DNA of 64,000 nt from Aquamicrobium sp. (GTDB lineage Bacteria > Pseudomonadota > Alphaproteobacteria > Rhizobiales > Rhizobiaceae), in the NCBI GenBank assembly GCA_019739225.1, contig JAHHDT010000003.1, positions 186,001 to 250,000 of the forward strand, read 5' to 3'. Every line of letters starts with the position of its first letter. Positions within the stretch are counted from its first letter, which is position 1. A model generated the notes under the pieces. The model did not search any database. It was not told the origin of the DNA and was given only the letters and a program-made list of their open reading frames with translations. Position numbers and translations under genes: made by a program. This document shows positions 20,119 through 28,820 of this stretch, piece after piece.

Positions 20119-21104
20119 CCGTCGCGTCTCCAGGGTTTCAGATAGATTAGGGCGACGCGCGCCGCCGGCGACTGCACGACGAGGATGGCCAGTATGATCG
20201 CCGCCTTGATTACGAGATTGAACTCGGGCGGGAAGCCGGAGAGCAGTATGCCGGTGTTGATCGACTGGATGATCATGGCGCCGATAAGCGATGCGACCAG
20301 CGAAAACCGCCCTCCAAGAAGCGATGTGCCGCCTATGACGACCGCAAGGATCGCGTCGAGTTCCAACCACAGGCCAGCATTGTTGGCGTCCGCGCCGCGA
20401 ATGTCGGCCGCCACGATCATGCCCGCGATCGCGGCGCAGAGACCGGAGGTCATGTAGACCGTGACAATCAGCACCTTGGCATTGACCCCGGCAAGGCGGC
20501 TCGCCCGCTGATTGATACCAACCGCCTCGATCAGCAAGCCGAGCGCGCTGCGCCTCACGATGGCCGTCACGAGCAGGCCCATCGCGAGCCAGATCAGCAC
20601 AGGGGTGGGCAGGCCAAGCACTGTACCGGAACCGAGGAAGATTAGCCCCGGATGGTTGAAGGTGAGGATCGTGCCTTCAGTGATGAGCTGGGCAATGCCC
20701 CGCCCCGCGACCATCAGGATCAGTGTCGCCACGATCGGCTGTATCTTGAGCACGGCGACCAGCATGCCGTTCCACAGGCCGCAGGCGAGCCCCGCCGACA
20801 GGCTGAGTGCCAATGCGGAGGGCAGGCCATGGCCCTGGTCGACGGCCCATGCCGCCACTGCGCCGCAGATGGCCATCACGGCTCCGACAGACAGGTCGAT
20901 GCCGCCCGTGGCGATCACCAGCGTCATACCGATGGCCAGCAACGCGACAGGCGCGCCGCGATTGAGAATATCGATCGGGCTGCCGTAGAAGCGGCCATTG
21001 GCGAAAGACACGTCGAAGAAGCCGGGAAACACGACCGCAATGAGGAGCAGCACCGTGGCGAAGGTGGCGAGTTGCGGCAGAAGGCGGCGGGCAAGGGCCA
21101 TCAT
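20115..21104 (-). CDS. ytfT: Sugar ABC transporter permease, YtfT type
   Basis: This 329-residue RbsC-family permease contains GMTLVIATGGIDLSVGAVMAICG in the first third and AVVIGGTSLLGGRFSLVASL near residue 260, with multiple membrane helices. It overlaps the ATPase gene upstream and the second permease gene downstream by 4 bases each, so all three are translationally coupled. It would form a heterodimeric channel with the YjfF-type permease. Confidence 0.9.
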   Translation of the reverse strand: MMALARRLLPQLATFATVLLLIAVVFPGFFDVSFANGRFYGSPIDILNRGAPVALLAIGMTLVIATGGIDLSVGAVMAICGAVAAWAVDQGHGLPSALALSLSAGLACGLWNGMLVAVLKIQPIVATLILMVAGRGIAQLITEGTILTFNHPGLIFLGSGTVLGLPTPVLIWLAMGLLVTAIVRRSALGLLIEAVGINQRASRLAGVNAKVLIVTVYMTSGLCAAIAGMIVAADIRGADANNAGLWLELDAILAVVIGGTSLLGGRFSLVASLIGAMIIQSINTGILLSGFPPEFNLVIKAAIILAILVVQSPAARVALIYLKPWRRDG

Positions 21105-22645
21105 GTCGTCTCGTCCTTGCCATGGTCCGGCTGGTCGCCGGCAATCGCCTCGACGATGCGTTCGGCCGTGATCTCGTCGCCGATCAGCTCGGCGACATGG
21201 GCCCTGTCGCGCACGACTATCACCCGGTGGCTATAGATCACGAGCTCTTCCAGTTCCGAGGAGATCACGAGAAGCGACATGCCGGCTTCGCACAATTCCT
21301 CGATCAGCCTGATGATCTCCGCGTGCGCGCCGACATCGATACCGCGGGTGGGTTCGTCGAGAATGAGGAAATCGGGATTGGTGGCAAGCCAGCGCGCAAG
21401 AAGCACCTTCTGCTGGTTGCCGCCCGAGAGCTGACCGACCGGCTTTTCGGCATCGGACGTACGGATGTCGAGACGGCGGATGAAGTCGTCCGCCATCGCC
21501 TTTTGCCGCTGCGAGGGGATCGGCCGCGACCAGCCGAGCCGGGCCTGCAGCGCGAGCGTGATGTTCTCGCGCACCGAGAGCTCGCCAATGATCCCGTCGG
21601 ACTTGCGATCCTCCGGCAGGAAGCCGAAGCTTGCGGCGATCGCGGCGCGGGTCGAGGTGATGCGGATGGGTTTGCCGTCCTTGAAGGCCTCGCCGGTGTC
21701 GGCGGGCTTTGCGCCGAAGATCACTTCCGCCGTCTCCGTGCGGCCCGAACCCAGCAGGCCAGCCATGCCGATGACCTCGCCGCGATGCAGCGACAGGTCG
21801 AAAGGCTCGATCTGGCCGCGACGGCCGAAATGCGAGAAGGCAATGCGAGGCCTGTCCGATGTTGCGACGGGGGGCTTGCCGGTCTTTCGTGTCTCCTCAG
21901 AAAGGTCGCGACCCAGCATCATGTTGACGAGTTCGACCCGGTCGACTGAAGCGGTGTCTCTGCAGCCTATAAGCCGGCCGTTGCGCAGGACGGTCAGCCG
22001 GTCGCTGATGCGGAAGACCTGATCGAGGAAATGGGAGATGAAGACGATGCCCAGTCCCCGTTCCTTCAGGCGTCGTATCGTGGCAAACAGCACGTCGACT
22101 TCGTGCTGGTCGAGGCTTGCCGTCGGCTCGTCGAGGATCAGCACCTTGCCGGACAGGTCGACGGCGCGCGCGATCGCCACGATCTGCTGGATGGCGACGG
22201 AATAGCCGGCCAGCACGCGGGTCACGTCTATGTGGAGATCGTATTCGGCCAGAAGCTCCTGCGCCTGCCGGTTTCGCCGTGCCGATTGGACGAAACCGAA
22301 CCGGCGCGGCTCGTGGCCAAGAAAGAGGTTTTCGGCAACGGACAGGTTCGCCAAGAGATTGACCTCCTGGTACACTGTGCCGATGCCGAGACGCTGGGCG
22401 TCCAGCGTGTTGCGCGGATGGATTGATCGCCCTTCGAGCCGGACGTCGCCGCCGTCGCGCAGATAGGCGCCGGTCAGGCACTTGATGAGCGTGGACTTGC
22501 CGGCTCCGTTTTCACCCAGGAGCGCGTGAACCTCGCCACGCCGAAGCGAGAAGTCGACCCGCTCCAGCGCCCTGGTGCCGGGAAAGGTCTTGGACAGGGC
22601 AGAGGCGTGCAGAAGCGGCTCGGGGCCGTGCGTCGGCTCAGGCAT
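21101..22645 (-). CDS. ytfR: Sugar ABC transporter ATP-binding protein, YtfR type
   Basis: This 514-residue protein has two fused ABC cassettes, typical of carbohydrate-uptake type 2 importers. Cassette 1 has [13 protein letters not shown] (about residue 45) and VLILDEPTASLDQHEV. Cassette 2 has the altered P-loop region GLLGSGRTETAEVIFGA and a complete signature and Walker B region ([30 protein letters not shown]). It energises the YtfT-YjfF channel. The start at 22645 is 72 bases after the binding-protein stop, and a strong hairpin occupies that gap. Confidence 0.92.
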   Translation of the reverse strand: MPEPTHGPEPLLHASALSKTFPGTRALERVDFSLRRGEVHALLGENGAGKSTLIKCLTGAYLRDGGDVRLEGRSIHPRNTLDAQRLGIGTVYQEVNLLANLSVAENLFLGHEPRRFGFVQSARRNRQAQELLAEYDLHIDVTRVLAGYSVAIQQIVAIARAVDLSGKVLILDEPTASLDQHEVDVLFATIRRLKERGLGIVFISHFLDQVFRISDRLTVLRNGRLIGCRDTASVDRVELVNMMLGRDLSEETRKTGKPPVATSDRPRIAFSHFGRRGQIEPFDLSLHRGEVIGMAGLLGSGRTETAEVIFGAKPADTGEAFKDGKPIRITSTRAAIAASFGFLPEDRKSDGIIGELSVRENITLALQARLGWSRPIPSQRQKAMADDFIRRLDIRTSDAEKPVGQLSGGNQQKVLLARWLATNPDFLILDEPTRGIDVGAHAEIIRLIEELCEAGMSLLVISSELEELVIYSHRVIVVRDRAHVAELIGDEITAERIVEAIAGDQPDHGKDETT

Positions 22646-22678
22646 GGATCATCTTAGCGGGACAACGCCGACAAGTCA

Positions 22679-22702
22679 GGCCGGCAGCGGATGCCGCCGG
22701 CC
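22679..22702 (-). promoter_or_regulatory. Intra-operon hairpin between ytfQ and ytfR
   Basis: GGCCGGC (22679-22685) and GCCGGCC (22696-22702) form a perfect 7-bp GC stem, extendable inward by two pairs past one mismatch. It lies 15 bases beyond the ytfQ stop and before ytfR, with no U-tract. Such stems after binding-protein genes commonly protect the upstream mRNA or attenuate the downstream cistrons. Confidence 0.5.
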
Positions 22703-22717
22703 CTGGTTGTGGCGGGC

Positions 22718-23674
22718 TCAGTAGCCGAGATCTTTCTTCTGCTCATAGATCGCCTGCGGGTCGTCCGCCTGCGTGTAGAGCTTCGACTCGGTCTGGATGA
22801 AATCCGGCGGTACGGTGCCGTCGTTCCAGAAGGCAGCCAGCGCGTCGAAGGCGGGGCCGGCCATGTTGGGCGTCAGCTCCACCGTGGCGTTGGCCTCACC
22901 GGCCGCCATCGCCTGGAAGATATCGGGCACAGCGTCGATGGACACGACCTTGATGTCTTCGCCAGGCTTCAGGCCCGCTTCCTTGATGGCCTGGATCGCG
23001 CCGACGGCCATGTCGTCATTGTGCGCGTAGAGCGCGCAGATCGACCCCTGGGCCTCGGCCTTGAGGAAGCTTTCCATGACCTCCTTGCCCTTGGCGCGGG
23101 TGAAATCGCCGGTCTGGCTGCGCACGATCTTGATGTTGTCGTGGCCGGCGATGCCTTCCTCGAAGCCCTTCTTGCGATCGATGGCGGGCGACGAGCCGGT
23201 CGTGCCCTGAAGCTCGACGACGTTGCAGTCGGCATCGCCGACCTCGCCAACGAGCCATTCGCCCGCGACCCTGCCTTCATGGACGAGGTCCGAGCCGACG
23301 GCAGTGAGGTACAGATCCTTGCTGGAATCGACCATGCGGTCGAGCAGCACTACGGGGATCTCGGCCTCCTTGGCTTCTTCCAGGACGTCATCCCAGCCCG
23401 TTGCCACGACCGGCGCCAGCAGGATCGCGTCGACGCCCTGGGCGATGAAGGACCGAACGGCCCTGATCTGGTTCTCCTGCTTCTGCTGGGCGTCGGCGAA
23501 TTTCAGGTCGATGCCGCGCTCTTCCGCTTCCATGCGCGTCAACGTCGTTTCCGCAGCGCGCCAGCCCGATTCCGAACCGATCTGCGAGAAGCCGACCGTC
23601 TGGGCAAGCGCCGCAGACGACATCAGGCATGCGGTCGCGAGCAGGCTCGCGCCGAGAGTCAATTTCCGGATCAT
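22718..23674 (-). CDS. ytfQ: Periplasmic sugar-binding protein, YtfQ type
   Basis: This 318-residue type-I periplasmic binding protein has the same length as E. coli YtfQ and very similar sequence landmarks: TVGFSQIGSESGWRAAE, QQKQENQIRAVRSFIAQGVD and ELTPNMAGPAFDAL. The start MIRKLTLG follows GGAGGAG at good spacing; an upstream in-frame ATG is less likely. The signal peptide ends at SSAALAQ. It captures a furanose sugar (galactofuranose in E. coli; pentoses are possible) for the downstream ATPase and permeases. It is the first gene of the importer operon, read away from gbpR on the same strand. Confidence 0.93.
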   Translation of the reverse strand: MIRKLTLGASLLATACLMSSAALAQTVGFSQIGSESGWRAAETTLTRMEAEERGIDLKFADAQQKQENQIRAVRSFIAQGVDAILLAPVVATGWDDVLEEAKEAEIPVVLLDRMVDSSKDLYLTAVGSDLVHEGRVAGEWLVGEVGDADCNVVELQGTTGSSPAIDRKKGFEEGIAGHDNIKIVRSQTGDFTRAKGKEVMESFLKAEAQGSICALYAHNDDMAVGAIQAIKEAGLKPGEDIKVVSIDAVPDIFQAMAAGEANATVELTPNMAGPAFDALAAFWNDGTVPPDFIQTESKLYTQADDPQAIYEQKKDLGY

Positions 23675-23720
23675 GTGTCTCCTCCACAAGATGGGGCTGT
23701 TTGAGGCCCACGATCCAAAA

Positions 23721-23752
23721 AATCATATTATATTACTTTTGTAAATACGATT
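23721..23752 (-). promoter_or_regulatory. Promoter/operator candidate upstream of ytfQ
   Basis: This markedly AT-rich stretch lies between gbpR and ytfQ. A TATAAT hexamer lies on the minus strand at 23727-23732. An imperfect inverted repeat, AATCATAT (23721-23728) against ATACGATT (23745-23752), encloses a perfect TTAC-N4-GTAA (23733-23744). No good -35 is visible, and the repeat overlaps the -10, as expected for a repressor such as the FadR-type regulator at the end of the operon (inference). Confidence 0.45.
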
Positions 23753-23756
23753 CCCC

Positions 23757-24749
23757 TCAGGCGTCGCCGGCCGACTGAAGCCGGCGTGCGCGCTCGCAGA
23801 TGAAAGACCACAGCGTGTCGGAGGCGGGTGAGAGCGGCTTGTTCGACGATCGCAGCACCGAATAGGACGACACGGCGAGCTCCTCCGCGACGGGCAGCGC
23901 GCAGAGCTTGGCGCCCAGCCCCTCGGGCCCGGCAAAGAAATCGATGGCTGCGCGGGCGAGCGGTGCGATAGCATTGGATTGCGATATGATGGCCAGCGTC
24001 ATCAGCGTTGAGGATGTGCTGACGATGCGCTCCGGCAATTGCAGCCGGCGTTCGAGCAGATACGTCTCGACCGCGTGACGCAGCAGGCTGCCGACCGGTT
24101 GCAGCACCCAGTCATAGGCGATGCAAGCCTCGATCGAGGCGCGGCCGGGACGCATCAGCGGATGGCCGTCGCGCACGACCAGGCTGACCGGTTCGGGGCC
24201 GATCGGCTCGGCCGCGAAGTGGCTATGGTCGAGCTCCTGGGGGATGCGGCCGACATAGAAGTCGAGCTTTCGGGCAAGAAGAAGCTCGGCCAGCTTGTCG
24301 CTGGTGTCGACCGAGACGTCGATGGTGATGCCCGGGTGGGTGACGCGTGCCTGCCGCAGCACGGGAAGGACCAGCTCGAGTGCCGGGCCCGTGACCGAAC
24401 CGATGGACACCGTGCCGCGAACCCCGGAGGCCATCTCGCCGATCTCGCGGTCGGCGTGGTCGAGATCGTCCAGCACCTTGCGTGCCCACTGCACCAGCGC
24501 CAGACCCGCCTGCGTCAGCACGATGCCGCGCGCGTGCCGCTGGTAGAGCGGGGCCTCGACGATCTGCTCCAATTCGGCGAGCAGGCGGGACGCCGCTGGC
24601 TGCGACAGGGCGAGCTGGCCGGCCGCCGCGCTGACCTGGTTCGTCTCCCCGAGCTTGGCGACGAGACGCAGGTGGTTGAATTTCAGTCCTCGCCGCACGA
24701 GCCTGTCCGGACTCGTCGCGTCACGTGCCGGCGTTCGGCGCCAATCCAT
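23757..24749 (-). CDS. gbpR: LysR-family regulator, GbpR type
   Basis: This 330-residue LysR protein has an N-terminal HTH (FNHLRLVAKLGETNQVSAAA, then LSQPAASRLLAELE) and a substrate-binding domain beginning TVSIGSVTGPALELVLP. I prefer the ATG at 24749 (MDWRRTP) because AGGGAGG lies six bases upstream; an ATG at 24782 overlaps an inverted repeat. Divergent placement next to chvE matches Agrobacterium and Azospirillum, where GbpR controls chvE and sugar uptake in response to galactose, arabinose and fucose. Here it also lies just upstream of ytfQ on the same strand, so it may act on both importers (inference). Confidence 0.88.
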   Translation of the reverse strand: MDWRRTPARDATSPDRLVRRGLKFNHLRLVAKLGETNQVSAAAGQLALSQPAASRLLAELEQIVEAPLYQRHARGIVLTQAGLALVQWARKVLDDLDHADREIGEMASGVRGTVSIGSVTGPALELVLPVLRQARVTHPGITIDVSVDTSDKLAELLLARKLDFYVGRIPQELDHSHFAAEPIGPEPVSLVVRDGHPLMRPGRASIEACIAYDWVLQPVGSLLRHAVETYLLERRLQLPERIVSTSSTLMTLAIISQSNAIAPLARAAIDFFAGPEGLGAKLCALPVAEELAVSSYSVLRSSNKPLSPASDTLWSFICERARRLQSAGDA

Positions 24750-24763
24750 CGTCATCCTCCCTG

Positions 24764-24785
24764 GATATACCGTTTTGAGCATATC
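24764..24785. promoter_or_regulatory. Inverted repeat in gbpR-chvE divergent region (candidate GbpR site)
   Basis: GATAT (24764-24768) and ATATC (24781-24785) form an inverted repeat with a 12-base spacer, extendable to 6 of 7 matches. It lies between gbpR and chvE, close to the gbpR start, as expected for an autoregulated LysR site. A possible chvE promoter is TTGACG (24804-24809) with CTATCG 17 bases downstream; its -10 is weak, suggesting activator dependence. Confidence 0.4.
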
Positions 24786-24923
24786 AAAGCGATCGATCTG
24801 AATTTGACGGTTATATCAACTGAACCCTATCGCTTGTAGGCCGATGAAACGATCGGGAGGAAAAAGCTGCGGCCGGCGGAAAGTCGGCGGAGCTGGCATC
24901 ATCTGAATCGGGAGGATTCACCC

Positions 24924-25994
24924 ATGCATTTCTTGAAGGCCGCCCTGGCGGTCACGGCTCTGTCTGCGAGCTTGATAAGCGCGCCCGCAATTGCCCAGGA
25001 CAAGGGTTTCGTCGGCATCGCCATGCCGACGCAATCGTCCGCACGCTGGATTTCCGACGGAAACTCCATGGTCGAGCAGTTCAAAGAGGCCGGCTACGAG
25101 ACCGACCTTCAATACGCCGAGGACGACATTCCCAACCAGCTCGCCCAGATCGAGAACATGATCACCAAGGGCGTCAACGTGCTGGTCATCGCGGCCATTG
25201 ACGGCACGACGTTGTCCAACGCGCTTGCCAACGCCGATGCGGCCGGCATCAGCGTCATCGCTTACGATCGCCTTATCCGCGACAGCGAGCACGTCGACTA
25301 TTACGCCACCTTCGACAACTTCAAGGTGGGCGTGCAGCAGGCCAACACGCTGGTCGAAGGGCTGAAGGAGCGCTTTGCCGACGTGAAGCCCTGGAATGTG
25401 GAGCTGTTCGGCGGTTCGCCGGACGACAACAATGCCTACTTCTTCTATGACGGCGCGATGTCGGTGCTTCAGCCGATGATCGATGCGGGCGATATCGTCA
25501 TCAAGTCCGAGCAGAGCGGTATGCAGACCGTCGGCACGCTGCGCTGGGACGGGTCCGTGGCGCAGGCGCGGATGGATAACCTGCTCTCCGCCAATTACAC
25601 GGACGACCGTGTGCACGGCGTGCTTTCGCCCTATGACGGCCTGTCCATCGGCATCATCTCCTCGCTGCGCGGCGTCGGCTACGGCACCGGCGACATGAAG
25701 ATGCCGATCGTCACCGGGCAGGACGCCGAGGTTCCGTCAGTCAAGGCGATTCTGCGGGGCGACCAGTATTCGACCATCTTCAAGGACACGCGCGAGCTTG
25801 CCCGCGTCACGGTTGGCATGGTCGAGGCGGTTCTCAACGATGGCGAGCCCGAGATAAACGACACCGAAACCTACGACAACGGGGTGAAGGTGGTGCCGTC
25901 CTACCTGCTCGAGCCCTTGCCGGTGACCGAAGCCAACTGGCGCGAGGTGCTGGTCGACAGCGGCTATTACGAGGCCTCGCAGATCGAGGACTGA
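24924..25994 (+). CDS. chvE: Multiple-monosaccharide-binding periplasmic protein ChvE
   Basis: This 356-residue binding protein has a signal peptide ending SAPAIAQ. Stretches characteristic of ChvE are present: [72 protein letters not shown] and [15 protein letters not shown]. ChvE binds arabinose, galactose, glucose, xylose and related sugars and uronates. In Agrobacterium it is also the chemotaxis and VirA co-receptor; no vir genes are present here. A GGGAGG motif precedes the ATG. It is the first gene of the chvE-gguABC run, diverging from gbpR. Confidence 0.95.
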   Translation: MHFLKAALAVTALSASLISAPAIAQDKGFVGIAMPTQSSARWISDGNSMVEQFKEAGYETDLQYAEDDIPNQLAQIENMITKGVNVLVIAAIDGTTLSNALANADAAGISVIAYDRLIRDSEHVDYYATFDNFKVGVQQANTLVEGLKERFADVKPWNVELFGGSPDDNNAYFFYDGAMSVLQPMIDAGDIVIKSEQSGMQTVGTLRWDGSVAQARMDNLLSANYTDDRVHGVLSPYDGLSIGIISSLRGVGYGTGDMKMPIVTGQDAEVPSVKAILRGDQYSTIFKDTRELARVTVGMVEAVLNDGEPEINDTETYDNGVKVVPSYLLEPLPVTEANWREVLVDSGYYEASQIED

Positions 25995-26013
25995 GCCAAG
26001 GGCAATCGCATCG

Positions 26014-26045
26014 AGGATCGGGTCCGCAGTGCCGGGCCCGATCCT
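26014..26045 (+). promoter_or_regulatory. Intra-operon hairpin between chvE and gguA
   Basis: AGGATCGGG (26014-26022) and CCCGATCCT (26037-26045) are perfect 9-bp complements around a 14-base loop, placed 20 bases after the chvE stop and 28 bases before gguA. No U-tract follows, so partial attenuation or 3'-end protection of chvE mRNA is more likely than full termination. Confidence 0.55.
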
Positions 26046-26073
26046 GCGGCGCGGCGATGATGCGGCATACGCG

Positions 26074-27603
26074 ATGAGCGACACCATTCTGGAAATGCGC
26101 AACATCACGAAGGCCTTTCCCGGCGTGAAGGCACTCGATGATGTAAGCTTCAAGGTCCGCCGCGGGGAGATCCACGCGCTCGTCGGCGAAAACGGCGCCG
26201 GCAAATCGACGCTGATGAAGGTGCTTTCGGGCGTCTATCCGCACGGTGAGTATGAAGGCGACATCGTCTATGACGGCGAGGTCAAGCGCTTCTCGGGTAT
26301 CGCCGGAAGCGAGCGCGACGGCATCATCATCATCCATCAGGAACTGGCGCTGGTGCCGCTGCTTTCCATTGCCGAGAACATCTTTCTCGGTAACGAATGC
26401 GCGCGCGCCGGGGTGATCGACTGGCGCGAGACCAACCGGCGCGCGGGCGAGCTGCTGGCCCGCGTCGGCCTGCAGGAAAAACCCGAGACGAAGGTGATGC
26501 ATCTTGGCCTGGGCAAGCAGCAGCTTGTCGAGATCGCCAAGGCGCTGTCGAAGGACGTGCGCCTGCTCATTCTCGATGAGCCGACGTCGTCGCTCAACGA
26601 GAAGGACAGCGACGCGCTTCTGGCGCTGCTGAAACAGTTCCGTGAGCGCGGCATTTCCTCGATCCTGATTTCTCACAAGCTGAACGAGGTATCGAAGGTC
26701 GCCGATTCCATCACCGTCCTGCGCGACGGAATGGCCGTCTCCACGCATGACTGCGCGGCGGGGCCTGTCCCGGAGGACCGCGTCATCCGCGACATGGTGG
26801 GCCGTCCTCTTTCCGACCGGTATCCCCCGCGAGACCCGCGGATCGGCGAAACGGTCATGGAGGTTCGCGGATGGAGCGTGCATCACCCAATCGACCGCAG
26901 CCGCAAGGTGGTGGACGATGTTTCGCTGGTGCTTCGCAAGGGCGAGGTGCTGGGCATCGCCGGCCTCATGGGCGCAGGCCGCACCGAACTCGCGATGAGC
27001 CTGTTCGGCCAGTCATATGGCAGCGGCATTGTCGGCGAGGCGCTTATCCACGGGCGCAAGGCGGACCTGTCCACCGTTCCCCGCGCGATCGCCGCCGGCC
27101 TTGCCTATGTCACCGAGGATCGCAAGAGCTACGGTCTCGTCCTGGACCAGACCATCCGCCGCAACGTGCCGCTCGCCAACCTCGGCGCCATCGCGAACAA
27201 CGGCGTTGTCGACAAGCATCGCGAGGGCGAAGTCGCGGAGGACTACCGCAGGCGCATCAACATCAAGAGCCCGTCGATCGAACAGCAGACGGTCAATCTT
27301 TCGGGCGGCAACCAGCAGAAGGTCGTTCTGGCCAAATGGTTGTTCGCCGATTCCGACATCCTGATCCTCGACGAGCCGACGCGGGGCATCGATGTCGGCG
27401 CCAAGTTCGAGATCTACACTATCATCCGCGACCTGGCGGCGAGCGGAAAGTCGATCATCGTCATCTCCTCGGAAATGCCCGAGCTGCTCGGCATCACCGA
27501 TCGCCTCTACGTCATGAGCAAGGGCCGCTTCGTGGGCGAATTGCCTTCAAATGAAGCGACCCAGGAAAAGATCATGTCCTTGATCGTCAAGTCAGGTGGA
27601 TAG
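26074..27603 (+). CDS. gguA: Multiple-monosaccharide ABC transporter ATP-binding protein GguA
   Basis: This 509-residue fused double ABC cassette has Walker [14 protein letters not shown] (about residue 37) and, in cassette 1, [15 protein letters not shown] with [15 protein letters not shown]. Cassette 2 has [32 protein letters not shown] and [16 protein letters not shown] chose [10 protein letters not shown] as the start because the family begins there; an in-frame ATG 45 bases upstream adds no conserved residues. It powers import of sugars delivered by ChvE through GguB. It follows chvE by 79 bases. Confidence 0.92.
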   Translation: MSDTILEMRNITKAFPGVKALDDVSFKVRRGEIHALVGENGAGKSTLMKVLSGVYPHGEYEGDIVYDGEVKRFSGIAGSERDGIIIIHQELALVPLLSIAENIFLGNECARAGVIDWRETNRRAGELLARVGLQEKPETKVMHLGLGKQQLVEIAKALSKDVRLLILDEPTSSLNEKDSDALLALLKQFRERGISSILISHKLNEVSKVADSITVLRDGMAVSTHDCAAGPVPEDRVIRDMVGRPLSDRYPPRDPRIGETVMEVRGWSVHHPIDRSRKVVDDVSLVLRKGEVLGIAGLMGAGRTELAMSLFGQSYGSGIVGEALIHGRKADLSTVPRAIAAGLAYVTEDRKSYGLVLDQTIRRNVPLANLGAIANNGVVDKHREGEVAEDYRRRINIKSPSIEQQTVNLSGGNQQKVVLAKWLFADSDILILDEPTRGIDVGAKFEIYTIIRDLAASGKSIIVISSEMPELLGITDRLYVMSKGRFVGELPSNEATQEKIMSLIVKSGG

Positions 27604-27607
27604 AACC

Positions 27608-28810
27608 ATGGACCAGACAGCCAATCGCGAGGAGATAGCCCATGCGCAGCCGCAGGGTCGCGCCGGCTTCCTGCGTACCCACATGCGCGAATACGGCATC
27701 CTGATCGCGCTCGTGGCGATCATGGCGTTCTTCCAGTTCGCCACCGGCGGTATACTGCTGCGACCGGTCAACCTGACCAATCTGATCCTCCAGAACAGCT
27801 ACATCGTCATCATGGCGGTTGGGATGCTGCTGGTCATCGTATCAGGCCACATCGATCTGTCGGTCGGCTCGGTGCTGGGCTTCGTGGGCGCGCTCGCCGC
27901 CGTGATGATCGTGCAATGGGACATGAATTTCGTGGTCGCGGCGATCCTGTGCCTGGCCGTGGGGGCTGCGATCGGCGCCGCGCAGGGCTTCTGGATCGCA
28001 TATTACCGGATACCATCCTTCATCGTGACGCTGGCCGGCATGCTGGTCTTCAAGGGCCTGACGCTGTGGCTGCTGGCCGGCCAGTCGGTCGGCCCGTTCC
28101 CGCAAGCCTTCCAGCGCATCGCCTCGGGGTTCGTGCCGGACTTTCTTGGCGGTACGGACATCAACCTGTTCTCGCTGGTGATCGGCGTGGCGGTTGCCTG
28201 CCTGCTGGTCTATCTGGCGCTGCGCGCGCGATGGCAGGAGCAGAAGCGCGGCATCGAAAGCGAGCCGCTGACCGCATTCACGATCAAGAACGCGCTGATA
28301 TTCGCGGCACTTGCCTATATGAGCTGGCTGATGGCCTCGTTCCGCGGCCTGCCCAATGTCTTCATCGTGATGGCGCTGCTGATCGCCGTCTATTCCTTCG
28401 TCGCCAACCGAACCACGGTCGGCAGGCGCATCTACGCCACAGGCGGCAACGAGAAGGCGGCGAAGCTGTCGGGCATCCGCACCGAACGGCTGGTGTTCCT
28501 GACCTTCGCGAATATGGGGATGCTGGCCGCGCTTGCCGGCCTTGTCTTTGCAGCGCGGCTCAATACGGCGACGCCCAAGGCCGGTCTCGGCTTCGAGCTG
28601 GACGTGATCGCGGCCGTCTTCATCGGCGGCGCGTCGATGTCGGGCGGCGTCGGCACCATCGTGGGCGCGGTGATCGGCGCCTTCATCATGGGGGTCATGA
28701 ACAACGGGATGTCGATCCTCGGCATCGGCATCGACTACCAGCAGGTCATCAAGGGCCTGGTGCTGCTCGCTGCCGTGATCTTCGACGTCTACAACAAGAA
28801 CAGGTCGTAA
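27608..28810 (+). CDS. gguB: Multiple-monosaccharide ABC transporter permease GguB
   Basis: This 400-residue inner-membrane permease has about ten hydrophobic segments. The RbsC-type motif VGMLLVIVSGHIDLSVGSVLGFVG is in the first third, and AAVFIGGASMSGGVGTIVGAVIG near the C-terminus. Its length fits the longer MmsB/GguB/XylH subgroup. The ATG at 27608 follows AGGTGG and lies 4 bases after the gguA stop. It forms the channel for ChvE-delivered sugars. Confidence 0.92.
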   Translation: MDQTANREEIAHAQPQGRAGFLRTHMREYGILIALVAIMAFFQFATGGILLRPVNLTNLILQNSYIVIMAVGMLLVIVSGHIDLSVGSVLGFVGALAAVMIVQWDMNFVVAAILCLAVGAAIGAAQGFWIAYYRIPSFIVTLAGMLVFKGLTLWLLAGQSVGPFPQAFQRIASGFVPDFLGGTDINLFSLVIGVAVACLLVYLALRARWQEQKRGIESEPLTAFTIKNALIFAALAYMSWLMASFRGLPNVFIVMALLIAVYSFVANRTTVGRRIYATGGNEKAAKLSGIRTERLVFLTFANMGMLAALAGLVFAARLNTATPKAGLGFELDVIAAVFIGGASMSGGVGTIVGAVIGAFIMGVMNNGMSILGIGIDYQQVIKGLVLLAAVIFDVYNKNRS

Positions 28811-28820
28811 GGAGCGATCC

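Noticed and set aside
24924-25994. chvE as a sign of a Ti/Ri virulence region
   Set aside because: chvE and ggu genes are chromosomal in many non-pathogenic Hyphomicrobiales, and no vir or T-DNA features are present.
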